A stretch of DNA of 64,000 nucleotides, taken from NCBI RefSeq assembly GCF_028714775.1, contig NZ_JAQTLS010000011.1, positions 113,274 to 177,273 of the forward strand, written 5' to 3'. The notes beneath the pieces are model-generated. The model worked only from the letters and a program-made list of their open reading frames with translations. It did no database searches and had not been told where the DNA came from. Shown piece after piece: positions 38,231 through 46,525 of this stretch. The position numbers and the translations under genes were made by a program. Position 1 is the stretch's first letter; every line of letters starts with the position of its first letter. Origin of the DNA: Thiothrix sp. Lineage in GTDB: Bacteria > Pseudomonadota > Gammaproteobacteria > Thiotrichales > Thiotrichaceae.

Positions 38231-39108
38231 CGGGTCGCGTTTTGCTGCACCACGGTTGCGAGCGCGGAAGAGTCCAATTCACCGTTACCTGCATCCACTA
38301 ACGCTTGCATGTAGTTAGCGGCGTGTTGCGTTCCCGGTAAGTTCAGGCCGAAAGCGGCGATAGTGTCCGTGACGATGTGCATGTCTTTGTTGTGTAGGTG
38401 CGCTTTGAAGCCGGGTTGGAAGTTTCCATCCAGAATGCGTTGCCCGTGCAACTCCAACACGCGGGAATAGGCGAAGCCGCCGAGCAAGGCAGCGCGGACT
38501 TTCGCCGGGTCTACGCCTGCGGCTTTGGCTATTTCAAACGCTTCGGTGATGGCGATGATGCTTTGCGCGGCGATCAGTTGGTTGCAGGCTTTGGTCAATT
38601 GGCCTGCGCCGTGGTCGCCGATGTGGGTGATGGTTTTGCCCATTGCGGCAAGGGCAGCGTAGGCGTAAGCGAGGTCTTCCGCGCTGCCGCCAACCATGAT
38701 GGTCAATGTGCCTGCGATTGCGCCGACATCCCCGCCGGAAACGGGCGCGTCGAGGAAACGGATGCCTTTTTCTGCCAGTTTCGCCGCGATTTCACGGGTC
38801 TTGACGGGGGAAATGGTACTCATGTCGATGACCAGCAAGCCCAGCTTGCCACCTTCAATGACGCTATCTTTGCCGAGCAGGACTGCTTCCACGTCCGGCG
38901 TATCGGAAACCATTGATATCACGATGTCCACGTTTGCCGCGAGTTCTGCCGGGGTGGGGTAGAAGGCTGCGCCTGCGTCCAGCAATTCCTGCGCGGATTC
39001 GGGGCGGCGGGCATAGACCGCGAGCGGGAAACCTGCGTTCATCAAATTCTTGCACATGGGTTTGCCCATGATGCCGGGGCCGATCCAGCCGATGGTGGGG
39101 TGATGCAT
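38227..39108 (-). CDS. Beta-hydroxyacid dehydrogenase (GarR/GlxR or MmsB type)
   Basis: The 293-residue NAD(P)-dependent enzyme has the Rossmann start IGWIGPGIMGKPMCKNLMNA, the substrate motif DAPVSGGDVGAIAGTL and the catalytic Lys in GAGQLTKACNQ. It belongs to the family of 3-hydroxyisobutyrate dehydrogenase and tartronate semialdehyde reductase. Which substrate it uses cannot be fixed here, though resemblance to GarR/GlxR is slightly stronger. It is followed by LysM gene sequence on the other strand and preceded by the sirtuin gene with a three-base gap, so the two minus-strand genes may be co-expressed. Confidence 0.88.
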   Translation of the reverse strand: MHHPTIGWIGPGIMGKPMCKNLMNAGFPLAVYARRPESAQELLDAGAAFYPTPAELAANVDIVISMVSDTPDVEAVLLGKDSVIEGGKLGLLVIDMSTISPVKTREIAAKLAEKGIRFLDAPVSGGDVGAIAGTLTIMVGGSAEDLAYAYAALAAMGKTITHIGDHGAGQLTKACNQLIAAQSIIAITEAFEIAKAAGVDPAKVRAALLGGFAYSRVLELHGQRILDGNFQPGFKAHLHNKDMHIVTDTIAAFGLNLPGTQHAANYMQALVDAGNGELDSSALATVVQQNATR

Positions 39109-39111
39109 GGG

Positions 39112-39840
39112 TTATTCCTTGAAGAGGGTAGGGGCGTTTAACAGCATTGCCACAAACGCGGGGACAAGCTGGCTCGCTAAGCCGTTGATGGATTTGTCAA
39201 ACATTTCGCTGTTGTTACTGGGGTCGAGGTTCAATTCCACTGTCTTTGCGCCGCGTTGGTGAGCAAATTCCACGAAGCCTGCGGCGGGGTAAACATTACC
39301 CGATGTGCCGATGGAAATGAATAAATCACAATCTGCCAAGGCTTGTTTGATGGTGTCCATTTGTAGCGGTATTTCGTGGAACCAGACGATGTGGGGGCGC
39401 ATTCCGCCCGTTTTTCCGCAGCTTTTGCAAACTGTTTCGGTACTGATGTTGTCGGTGCAATGGTCGCCTGTGCCGCAGTGCAGGCAGCGGATTTTGTTCA
39501 ATTCACCGTGCATGTGGATGAGGTTTTGGCTGCCAGCGCGTTCGTGCAGGTCATCGACGTTTTGGGTGACGAGCAAGACATTGCCGGGGAATTCGCGTTC
39601 CAGTTGGGCAAGGGCAAGGTGCGCGGCATTCGGCTGTACGCTGGGGTCGTGCAATTGCTGACGGCGGGCATTGTAAAATTCATGCACCAGCGCGGGGTTT
39701 TTGGCAAAACCTTCCGGTGTGGCAACCTCTTCGATGCGGTGGTTGTGCCACAAGCCATCACTGGCGCGGAAGGTTTGGATGCCGGATTCGGCGGAAATGC
39801 CCGCGCCAGTGAGGATGACGATGTTGGTGGTGTTTATCAC
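39112..39840 (-). CDS. cobB: Sir2-family NAD-dependent protein deacylase
   Basis: The 242-residue sirtuin has the NAD-binding GAGISAESGIQTFR, the catalytic TQNVDDLHERAG with the family His in IHMHGEL, and a four-cysteine zinc site from CLHC and CKSC. The tyrosine-arginine pattern in FYNARRQQL resembles SIRT5-like class III sirtuins, which remove succinyl or malonyl as well as acetyl groups. It lies directly upstream of the beta-hydroxyacid dehydrogenase on the minus strand. Regulation by NAD status is inferred from the family. Confidence 0.92.
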   Translation of the reverse strand: MINTTNIVILTGAGISAESGIQTFRASDGLWHNHRIEEVATPEGFAKNPALVHEFYNARRQQLHDPSVQPNAAHLALAQLEREFPGNVLLVTQNVDDLHERAGSQNLIHMHGELNKIRCLHCGTGDHCTDNISTETVCKSCGKTGGMRPHIVWFHEIPLQMDTIKQALADCDLFISIGTSGNVYPAAGFVEFAHQRGAKTVELNLDPSNNSEMFDKSINGLASQLVPAFVAMLLNAPTLFKE

Positions 39841-39871
39841 TTAACTCCTTGTTCTATGAACCTATCACCTG

Positions 39872-40207
39872 TTAAGGCAAGTAACTGACTGCCAAACCAT
39901 TATTAACCATTTGCTCATTCACGCTGACCCTTTGTCCTTCCGCCCATATATCCGCCAACCACCTGCCGTATTTTTCGGTTTGGTCTTTGTAGGTTTTAAT
40001 GGTAACGGTTTTTCCCAATATTTGTCCCCGTAACCAGTCGCGGGTCACAGTCCCGGTTGCCCGTTGCTCGCCGCGCATTTCTGGGGCATTGATGCCGTAC
40101 AGGCGCAATTTTTGTCCGTGTAACCATGTGCATAGCCCCAAATCAACATCCACTGTTACGGTATCGCCGTCGTACACTTCGCGTACTATCGCAGTATATT
40201 CGTACAT
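39872..40207 (-). CDS. Small SNase-like (thermonuclease family) nuclease
   Basis: The 111-residue protein has the staphylococcal-nuclease core: YDGDTVTVDVDLGL, the catalytic arginine and glutamate in RLYGINAPEMRGEQ and a second arginine in YGRWLADIW. It would cut DNA and RNA with calcium. No signal peptide is visible from the ATG at 40207, which follows GAGGGTAAC; a longer start at 40261 adds residues without a signal. It lies downstream of a holin-like membrane protein and an endolysin on the same strand, suggesting it could be released by lysis. That is inference. Confidence 0.85.
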   Translation of the reverse strand: MYEYTAIVREVYDGDTVTVDVDLGLCTWLHGQKLRLYGINAPEMRGEQRATGTVTRDWLRGQILGKTVTIKTYKDQTEKYGRWLADIWAEGQRVSVNEQMVNNGLAVSYLP

Positions 40208-40274
40208 GTTGTTACCCTCGCTATTGGAAAGTTGGCCCTGTCGTGATGGCAGAGCCAACATACGTTAATATTCA

Positions 40275-40703
40275 TCAGGCGGCAATGTCCTGCACCGATT
40301 TGACGGGGCGCAGTGTCGCAATTTCAGCGCTTGGCAATTCCGGTCTCGTATTTGCCATTTGAAGCTGTTGCAGCGTTTGCCGTTTGATGTCCTTGACTTG
40401 TAACAGGTAGGACAGGATGACATTCCAGAAGCCGGAACCGCCACTTGCCATCAAGCCAATCACCACCAAGCCTGTGGTGCTGTGCCACGTTGCAGGTAGC
40501 GTGGTTGCCAACATTGGCTCAGCCAGAAATGTGACAACGATACCGCTGGCAAGTGCCAATACTTGCAAGGCTGATTTACGCAGTTTTTCTTGCCGTGGTT
40601 CTTCCCGTGCGATTGCCAGAAACGGAACCACCCCTTTGGTAATTTCTACCAAACGTTCGGCTGCCACACTCAGTGCAACCATCAGGCCAATGATCTCTTC
40701 CAT
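40275..40703 (-). CDS. Small membrane protein, holin-like
   Basis: I do not recognise a specific family. The 142-residue protein has an N-terminal amphipathic or membrane helix (residues 3-28), a hydrophobic helix near 46-68 (SALQVLALASGIVVTFLAEP) and another near 76-100, then a charged tail. Small size, two or three membrane helices and a position directly after an endolysin gene (15 bp) are what a phage-type holin would show. No sequence motif proves it. If real, it would open the inner membrane so the cytosolic endolysin can reach the wall. Confidence 0.6.
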   Translation of the reverse strand: MEEIIGLMVALSVAAERLVEITKGVVPFLAIAREEPRQEKLRKSALQVLALASGIVVTFLAEPMLATTLPATWHSTTGLVVIGLMASGGSGFWNVILSYLLQVKDIKRQTLQQLQMANTRPELPSAEIATLRPVKSVQDIAA

Positions 40704-40718
40704 ATTATGTTCCCCCCT

Positions 40719-41597
40719 TTATGCGGCTTGGCTGAATTGCACGGGTGTATCTTGCGTATCTTTACGGTATTTGAGGTACGCTTTGTACATCTTGACGTGG
40801 TAATTATTACGCTCGTAGTCAGGGCCATTATAGGCGCGTGCAAACTGTGCGAAATTATCCAATTCCAGACCATTGGCTGCGCCTTTAGGGGGGCGCAAGG
40901 CTTTGACACAGTTGGTTTCAACAATGAAACGGGCGAATGCTTCCAAATGCTCGGCTTCGCATTTCATCATCCGCTCAACAAAGTCGGCAATGCTGCTGTA
41001 GCCCAGTTTTTTCCAATGGTAGCCCATGATTTGGAATGCCCCCCACGATGCGGATTCCATTGCCGCTTCAGGATGGATGGCTTTAGCCCGTTCCAAACGC
41101 CGTACTTCTGCCACGCCGCCTTTATAGCCGCCCCATTGGACATTCAAAATGTCTTCATTGCCCACTGCCAAAGCGGCAGGGTCAAACCCGTAAGTTTGCA
41201 GGCGCTTCCAGAAAACATGGCGCTCAAACAAGATAACAGGAAAATCATTAAGGAAGCCGCTGCCGCGTGATTCCACTGAATTAACCGCTTTGATGGTTGC
41301 CACTTCAATATTCAGCCGGGTAGCGACCTTAACCAGATCATCCTCACTCAGGAAACGGCTGGTCACGACAGGCAGGTAATCTGTTACCGATTTCTGTACC
41401 AGTAACTGCCATGTTTTTTCCCCAATAATCCCATCTGATACCAGCCTATTTTGGAGTTGGAAGGTTTTAACAACGTCTTCCATTACGTCATTGAAGTTGC
41501 CATCAACGTTGATGGTGTAACCGCAAGTCAACAGCATAGCTTGAGCTTGGCTAACCGCTTGGCTGTTTTGGCTCTGTTTTTTGATTATCGCGAACAT
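40719..41597 (-). CDS. Endolysin: peptidoglycan-binding plus N-acetylmuramidase domain protein
   Basis: The 292-residue protein has an N-terminal PG_binding_1-like domain (about residues 18-68, with GYTINVDGNFNDVMEDVVKT and DGIIGEKTWQLL). A DUF3380-type N-acetylmuramidase domain (about 85-280) follows, with the likely catalytic Glu in VNSVESRGSGF and then ILFERHVFWKRL. It cleaves peptidoglycan glycan strands. There is no signal peptide, so it would stay in the cytoplasm until a holin or other route releases it. An AAGGGGAT site precedes the ATG. A holin-like protein and a nuclease follow at once, a phage-like lysis set. Confidence 0.87.
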   Translation of the reverse strand: MFAIIKKQSQNSQAVSQAQAMLLTCGYTINVDGNFNDVMEDVVKTFQLQNRLVSDGIIGEKTWQLLVQKSVTDYLPVVTSRFLSEDDLVKVATRLNIEVATIKAVNSVESRGSGFLNDFPVILFERHVFWKRLQTYGFDPAALAVGNEDILNVQWGGYKGGVAEVRRLERAKAIHPEAAMESASWGAFQIMGYHWKKLGYSSIADFVERMMKCEAEHLEAFARFIVETNCVKALRPPKGAANGLELDNFAQFARAYNGPDYERNNYHVKMYKAYLKYRKDTQDTPVQFSQAA

Positions 41598-41958
41598 GAT
41601 GTTATCCCCTTATTCTGAAATGTGTTACCGACATTTGATCCAAGTGGTTATCTGCTGTGCCATCAATGATTAAATGTTAACCGCTTGATCTGGCTTTTAT
41701 TTATCCACTCCGGCGTGGATTTGCGCAATCTTTATCTGATCACTTTTGCGTATTATCCGATCAGATGCTTGTCAGAACCCGATGACAATTCAGTAAGGGT
41801 TAAGTGAATCAATGTGTTACGGGATAAAAATGACTTGTCATCTGATCACATTGAGGTGTTACCAAATAATATTGCAGCTTGTCGGGGTATGTCTTTTCAT
41901 TATTTAGAAAATTCCCGAAAATTGGGGCTATTGATAGAGAAAAATAGGGGTATAAAAT
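41598..41958. promoter_or_regulatory. Intergenic control region between endolysin and small secreted protein genes
   Basis: This 361-bp gap is AT-rich and has no convincing gene. It contains a hairpin ATCCAC-TCCGGC-GTGGAT (41703-41720) and an exact 10-base motif ATCTGATCAC at 41734-41743 and 41840-41849, with a related inverted GATCAGAT at 41759-41766. These could be operator sites for the divergent genes on each side. Open frames here on both strands overlap the 41959 gene and lack coding features. Confidence 0.45.
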
Positions 41959-42210
41959 ATGAAGCCGTATTGTTACGTCGCAGCCTGCCTGCTTGTATTG
42001 GCGGGGAATGCCTTGGCGGTATCTTGTGAGGTGGATTACAAAGCGAAGCGTGTCAACAAAGACCCGCGTTGGTATGGTGTGACAGAAAGGCCAGAATTCA
42101 AGTCGGGTACTGCCCAAGGTACAGGTGCGGATGCAAAAGCCTGTGAAAAAAATGCGTTAGATAAAGTGCAGCAAAATAACTGGAAAGTTATCTCATACAA
42201 AATCCGCTAA
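41959..42210 (+). CDS. Small secreted protein of unknown function
   Basis: The 83-residue product has a clear Sec signal peptide (hydrophobic residues 4-19, AxA-type site at NALA|VS). The mature part is about 62 residues and has two cysteines, in SCEVDYKAK and ADAKACEKN, which could form one disulfide. An AGGGG site lies upstream of the ATG. I know no family for it. It lies 6 bp from the convergent membrane protein gene, and downstream of the shared control region with the endolysin. Confidence 0.65.
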   Translation: MKPYCYVAACLLVLAGNALAVSCEVDYKAKRVNKDPRWYGVTERPEFKSGTAQGTGADAKACEKNALDKVQQNNWKVISYKIR

Positions 42211-42216
42211 GTGCGT

Positions 42217-42888
42217 TTATCCAACGGCTACTTCATCTTCGGGGTGGGGTAGCCCTTTAATCCTGTCGGGTTCGACTTCCAGCCAATAACCTTCACCCTT
42301 GCGTGCCTTGATGAAAGCCTGCTCCAAGAATTTAGCGCCCAATTCTTCCCGAAGCCGTTTAATGGCTTGTACACCGTGATCCCCAATATCTAAGGCGTGT
42401 AAGGGAGAACCTTCTTGGCGCTTACTCACCAATTTCCTAAAACTGTCCATTTGGGTGCGGTTGAGTTGTATTTCTAGGTTATTAATGCGTAGCCGATTAG
42501 CGGGCAGGAGTTCTAGCCGCTCACACACAAATCCAGTTTCACGCCATACCATCAGGCGTTTGCGGTCATCATTCCAACCCCGCATTTGCATAACCAACAC
42601 CAGCAGTATGATAATTAGTGCAGCTAAAAGTACGCCCAATACCATTGTCATGAAATCAATCATGCTATCGACTTGCCCAACGTAATATTGGAGGCTTTTT
42701 TCTTCCAATATCGCGTCAGTCAAGGCAGTTTCCGGTGCGGGTATAAAACCGGGTAGTGACGAGGCAAAGAATGCATAAGCGCCAACCCCTAAAATAACCC
42801 CCGTAGACAGCGCGACCATGAAACTGAGCGCACCCAATAGATGGGGTTTCCTGATGAAACCCGCCGATGTATTTGTTGCTGTCCGCAT
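42217..42888 (-). CDS. Membrane protein with C-terminal winged-helix-like domain
   Basis: The 223-residue protein has two membrane helices (about residues 19-42 and 77-101) and then a cytoplasmic domain. That domain contains INNLEIQLNRTQMDSFRKLV followed by HGVQAIKRLREELGAKFLEQ and IKARKGEGYWLEV, which resembles the recognition helix and wing of OmpR/ToxR-type DNA-binding domains. If so, it is a membrane-bound regulator with its DNA-binding domain at the C-terminus, the reverse of ToxR. I chose the ATG at 42886-42888, which follows GAGGGG; an earlier start at 42918 is not supported. The DNA-binding call is from pattern only. Confidence 0.6.
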   Translation of the reverse strand: MRTATNTSAGFIRKPHLLGALSFMVALSTGVILGVGAYAFFASSLPGFIPAPETALTDAILEEKSLQYYVGQVDSMIDFMTMVLGVLLAALIIILLVLVMQMRGWNDDRKRLMVWRETGFVCERLELLPANRLRINNLEIQLNRTQMDSFRKLVSKRQEGSPLHALDIGDHGVQAIKRLREELGAKFLEQAFIKARKGEGYWLEVEPDRIKGLPHPEDEVAVG

Positions 42889-43227
42889 AATCCCCTCGCG
42901 CCTGCTACAGCATGTCACAGTTACTGAGATTACTGGAATCCTTGTAATATACCCCCACAGAAGGTATCGCTGAATTTCCTGACAGCCCCCAGACCAACCG
43001 GGACATCATAATTCTAATAGATGAAAATTATCACCCGATGCTAACATACTTTTTGAGCATAATTAACAACTTTTGAGCATCAGTTGCGGGTGTGCGGTCA
43101 GCAAACGGCCTACCTATTCCTGAGTATCCTGCTTGGTAATTACCATTCCTGAATGGGTGCTTATTTCGGGTCTGCCAACAGATGGTGTAGAATCGCCCCC
43201 AGATTTTCAAGCATTGAGGAAACTGGA
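42889..43227. promoter_or_regulatory. Intergenic region upstream of mrp
   Basis: No gene is seen in these 339 bp. Two exact copies of TTTTGAGCAT start at 43051 and 43071, 20 bases apart, about two turns of the helix. A perfect palindrome GGTAATTACC lies at 43135-43144, between two copies of ATTCCTGA (43116-43123 and 43145-43152). A TAGAAT at 43188-43193 may be the mrp -10. These look like binding sites, for mrp or for the divergent membrane protein gene, but no regulator is known. Confidence 0.45.
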
Positions 43228-44316
43228 ATGGCAGATATGACACGCGAACAAGTTGAAGCGCTACTGAAAGGGATTAACGACCGTTATTTGGAACAGGACA
43301 TCGTATCCCTGCACCAAGTTAAGGACATCAGTGTGGACGGCGGCAAAGTAGTGGTGCGCGTCGTGCAAGGTTATCCAGCGGGCAGCTACCGCGATGAATT
43401 GGCAGCAGAAATCAAAGCGGCGTTGGCAGCAGCGGGCGTGGCGGATGCGGATGTCAGCGTGACCACGCAAGTGGCAGCCCACGCAGTACAAAAGAGCGTC
43501 AAGCGCAAAGACGGCATCAAAAACATTATTGCAGTCGCTTCCGGTAAAGGCGGCGTCGGCAAATCCACGACTGCTGTGAACTTGGCGCTGGCACTGAAAG
43601 CTGACGGCGCAAGCGTTGGCATGTTGGATGCGGACATTTACGGCCCTAGCCAACCGCGCATGTTGGGTATCAAGGGGCAACCTGAATCCAGCGATGGCAA
43701 GAGCTTGGAGCCGATGCAAAACCACGGCATCAAAGCCATGTCGATTGGTTTCCTGATCGAAGAAGATACCCCGATGATCTGGCGCGGCCCAATGGTTACA
43801 CAAGCCTTGGAACAGTTACTGGGCGACACCAACTGGGGCGATTTGGATTACCTAGTGATCGACCTGCCACCCGGCACTGGCGACATCCAATTGACACTTT
43901 CCCAGAAAATTCCGGTTTCCGGCGCGATCATCGTTACCACCCCGCAAGACATCGCCTTGCTGGATGCGCGTAAGGGTCTGAAAATGTTCGAGAAGGTCGA
44001 AGTGCCGATCTTGGGCATCGTGGAAAACATGAGTATGCACATTTGCAGCAATTGCGGCACGGTTGAGCATATCTTTGGCGAAGGTGGCGGTCAGCGCATG
44101 GCGGAACAGTACGGCGTGAACTACCTCGGTGGCCTGCCACTGGACATCAAAATCCGTGAGCAAGTGGATAACGGCAACCCCACCGTGGTGGCTGACCCGG
44201 ATGGCAAAGTGGCGCAAATCTACAAGGACATCTCCCGCCGGGCGAGTGCGCGATTGGCTCAGAAAGCCAAAGATTACAGCACCAAGTTCCCGACGATTAA
44301 GATCATGAACGTCTAA
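43228..44316 (+). CDS. mrp: Mrp/ApbC iron-sulfur cluster carrier ATPase
   Basis: The 362-residue protein has an N-terminal MIP18-like (DUF59) domain of about 85 residues and a deviant P-loop SGKGGVGKSTTAVNLALAL near residues 105-123. A CSNCG motif with two cysteines bridges a dimeric iron-sulfur cluster. Mrp proteins assemble and transfer iron-sulfur clusters. GAGGA seven bases before the ATG at 43228 fixes the start; an earlier start at 43153 overlaps the control region. The strong terminator at 44373 follows. Confidence 0.95.
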   Translation: MADMTREQVEALLKGINDRYLEQDIVSLHQVKDISVDGGKVVVRVVQGYPAGSYRDELAAEIKAALAAAGVADADVSVTTQVAAHAVQKSVKRKDGIKNIIAVASGKGGVGKSTTAVNLALALKADGASVGMLDADIYGPSQPRMLGIKGQPESSDGKSLEPMQNHGIKAMSIGFLIEEDTPMIWRGPMVTQALEQLLGDTNWGDLDYLVIDLPPGTGDIQLTLSQKIPVSGAIIVTTPQDIALLDARKGLKMFEKVEVPILGIVENMSMHICSNCGTVEHIFGEGGGQRMAEQYGVNYLGGLPLDIKIREQVDNGNPTVVADPDGKVAQIYKDISRRASARLAQKAKDYSTKFPTIKIMNV

Positions 44317-44320
44317 ACAA

Positions 44321-44373
44321 AGACCCTCACCCCTCCAGCCCCCTCTCCCGCGAAGCGGTAGATGGGGAGCAAG
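44321..44373 (+). repeat. GC-rich palindromic repeat, copy 3 (left of the TPR gene)
   Basis: It begins AGACCCTCACCCCTCCAGCC and runs through CCCTCTCCCGCGAAGCGGTA to GGGGAGCAAG. It is inverted relative to the copy at 46526, so the two bracket the large TPR gene. Confidence 0.85.
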
Positions 44374-44399
44374 AGAAAAGCGGCAATTGCCGCTTTTCT
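44373..44399. terminator. Bidirectional terminator after mrp
   Basis: AGAAAAGCGGC-AATT-GCCGCTTTTCT is a perfect hairpin with A-rich and T-rich arms, directly after the palindromic repeat. It should end mrp transcription. Confidence 0.85.
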
Positions 44400-44485
44400 T
44401 GCGAATAACCTCTTGAAAATCGCTATAACTTCCTTTGGTGTCTTGCTACACTTTCGGGCAACCCTACCCGTTTCCGTGGAGTGTT

Positions 44486-46522
44486 ATGGATTTTTTGCAG
44501 GATTGGTTAACTTGGTACGACACTTTAGGTACACCCGAAAAGGTTGCGGTGATTTCAGCAATCCTTGGTGGTGTCGGTGCGTTATTTGCTGCGACGGGGC
44601 CGCTGTCAGGTTGGTTCAGGGGTAAAAAAGCAGATGCCGCAGCCACCAGCTTTGTTGCTGGCGATCATGCCAATATCACCAATTTCCAGAACAGTTCTAA
44701 CAATGCCATTTATCATGGGGATGTCCGTGTCCAGCTTTCTAAAGAAGCGGAAGAGCGTCTGCTGCAAAACCTGATTGCCAAAGGTGTGCCAGAATCTGAC
44801 CGTGCCGCCGAACTCGAAGAACTCAAACGCAAATACGCCGACTTGGAACAACGCTTAGGCGAATACGCCAAAACCGACGAACTCGCCCAACAAGCTCGCC
44901 GCGAACTCGACTTAGGCAACCTCGACCAAGCCGAAACCCTGCTGCAACAAGCCTACGACAAAGACTACCAACTCTCGCGCCAGCGTCTTGCGCAACGCGC
45001 CTTTGACCTTGCTGAAGTCGCCGAACTGCGCCTTGACCACGACAAAGCCCTCGCCCGCTACCACGAAGTCACCCAACTCCAACCGGATAACGTCACAGCG
45101 TGGTGGAGATTTGCCAAAATCGCCCAACAGCTCGGCGACACCACCCAAGCCCTCGACGCATGGCGCGGGATGCAACAAGCCGCTAAAACCCAACAGCAGG
45201 AGCGTGAGCTTGCTATCGCAACAGTCGGGGAAGCGGACATCCTGAAAGCCAACGGCGATGGAAAAACTGCACAGGAAAAATTTCTCCAGGCCCATGAAGC
45301 ACTAAAAAAAGCCGCCAAAGCAGAACCCGATAATACCGCCTGCCAGCGCGACCTGTCGGTGAGCTACAACAAGATAGGCGACTTATACAGGGCGAATGGC
45401 GACATGCCTGCTGCGCTGAGGTCGTATCAGGATTCGCTGATGATCCGAAAGAAACTGGTGGAACTCGCCCCAAAGCAGGCTCAATGGCAGCGCGACCTGT
45501 CGGTGAGCTATGATAGGATGGGCGATGTGTACAAGGCGAACGGCGATACGCCCACTGCGCTGAAGGCGTATCAGGATTCGCTGACGATCCGAAAGAAGTT
45601 GGTGGTACTTGACCCCAAGCAGGCGGAATGGCAGCGCGACTTATCGGTGAGCTATGAGAAGCTGGGCGACCTGTACAAGGCGCACGGTGACACGCCCGCT
45701 GCGCTGAAATCGTATCAGGATTCGCTGACGATCCGAAAGAAGCTGGTGGAACTCGACCCGAAGCAGGCTCAATGGCAGCGTGACCTGTTGGTGAGCTACA
45801 ACAAGGTAGGCGACCTGTACAAGGCGAACGGCGACACGTCAGCCGCACTGAAGGCGTATCAGGAATCGCTGTCGATAGCCCAGAAGCTGGTGGAACTCGA
45901 CCCGAAGCAGGCGGAATGGCAATACGATCTTGGAATTAGTTATGAACGGGTAGGAAATATGTATCTGGCAAGCGGTGACACAAACGCCGCGTTGGAAAAC
46001 TATAAGAAACGACATGATATTATCCAGAAGCTGGTGGAACTTGACCCGAAGCAGGCAGAATGGCAACGCGACTTGTCAGTGAGCTACATCAAGGTCGGTG
46101 ACCTGTACGTAGGGAGCAGCGACACGCCCGCCGCGCTGAAGGCGTATCAGGATTCGCTGTCGATAGCCCAGAAGCTGGTGGAACTCGACCCGAAGCAGGC
46201 AGAATGGCAGCGCGACCTGTCGGTGAGCTACATCATTGTCGGCGACCTGTACAAGGCGAACGGCGACACGCCTGTCGCGCTGAAGTCGTATCAGGATTCG
46301 CTGGTGATCAGAAACAGGCTGGTGGAATTCGACCCGAAGCGGGCAGACTGGCAAAACGACTTGGTGGTAAATTACTACAAGTTGGCGCAAGTTCAGCCGG
46401 ATAAGCGCAAAGAATTATTAAGCGAAGCGTTGAAAGTTTTGCAAAGACTGAAGGATGAAAATCGCCTCATTCCTTCAGAACAATGGAAAATTGATGATCT
46501 GAAAAATGAGTTGAAAAAGTAG
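44486..46522 (+). CDS. Large membrane-anchored TPR protein with tandem 48-residue repeats
   Basis: The 678-residue protein has one membrane helix near residues 20-45 (VAVISAILGGVGALFAATGP). A short beta-type segment with GDHANITNFQNSSNNAIYHG follows, then a charged coiled coil and TPR-like helices. It ends with seven near-identical 48-residue TPR repeats of the type WQRDLSVSYxKVGDLYKANG plus a partial eighth. I chose the ATG at 44486, after GTGGAGTG. I know no exact family. The single helix, a small linker domain and many TPRs recall conflict-system or signalling scaffolds, but no nuclease, NTPase or toxin domain is visible. It is flanked by inverted repeat copies. Confidence 0.75.
   Translation: MDFLQDWLTWYDTLGTPEKVAVISAILGGVGALFAATGPLSGWFRGKKADAAATSFVAGDHANITNFQNSSNNAIYHGDVRVQLSKEAEERLLQNLIAKGVPESDRAAELEELKRKYADLEQRLGEYAKTDELAQQARRELDLGNLDQAETLLQQAYDKDYQLSRQRLAQRAFDLAEVAELRLDHDKALARYHEVTQLQPDNVTAWWRFAKIAQQLGDTTQALDAWRGMQQAAKTQQQERELAIATVGEADILKANGDGKTAQEKFLQAHEALKKAAKAEPDNTACQRDLSVSYNKIGDLYRANGDMPAALRSYQDSLMIRKKLVELAPKQAQWQRDLSVSYDRMGDVYKANGDTPTALKAYQDSLTIRKKLVVLDPKQAEWQRDLSVSYEKLGDLYKAHGDTPAALKSYQDSLTIRKKLVELDPKQAQWQRDLLVSYNKVGDLYKANGDTSAALKAYQESLSIAQKLVELDPKQAEWQYDLGISYERVGNMYLASGDTNAALENYKKRHDIIQKLVELDPKQAEWQRDLSVSYIKVGDLYVGSSDTPAALKAYQDSLSIAQKLVELDPKQAEWQRDLSVSYIIVGDLYKANGDTPVALKSYQDSLVIRNRLVEFDPKRADWQNDLVVNYYKLAQVQPDKRKELLSEALKVLQRLKDENRLIPSEQWKIDDLKNELKK
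45341..46348 (+). repeat. Seven tandem 144-bp coding repeats
   Basis: Units start at 45341, 45485, 45629, 45773, 45917, 46061 and 46205, with a partial eighth from 46349, all exactly 144 bp apart and highly similar at DNA level. The similarity suggests recent duplication or gene-conversion within the TPR gene, and copy number may vary between strains. Confidence 0.9.
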
Positions 46523-46525
46523 TAT

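Noticed and set aside
39872..41597. Calling a prophage around the endolysin
   Set aside because: No structural, packaging, integrase or repressor gene of a phage is present in the window.
41814..42029. A 71-codon plus-strand frame in the control region
   Set aside because: Overlaps the start of the better-supported gene at 41959 and has no coding features.
41809..42117. A 102-codon minus-strand frame over the small secreted protein gene
   Set aside because: No binding site or protein-like pattern, whereas the plus-strand gene has a signal peptide and ribosome-binding site.
45341..46348. A CRISPR array at the regular 144-bp repeats
   Set aside because: The units are contiguous coding TPR repeats without spacers, far longer than CRISPR repeats.
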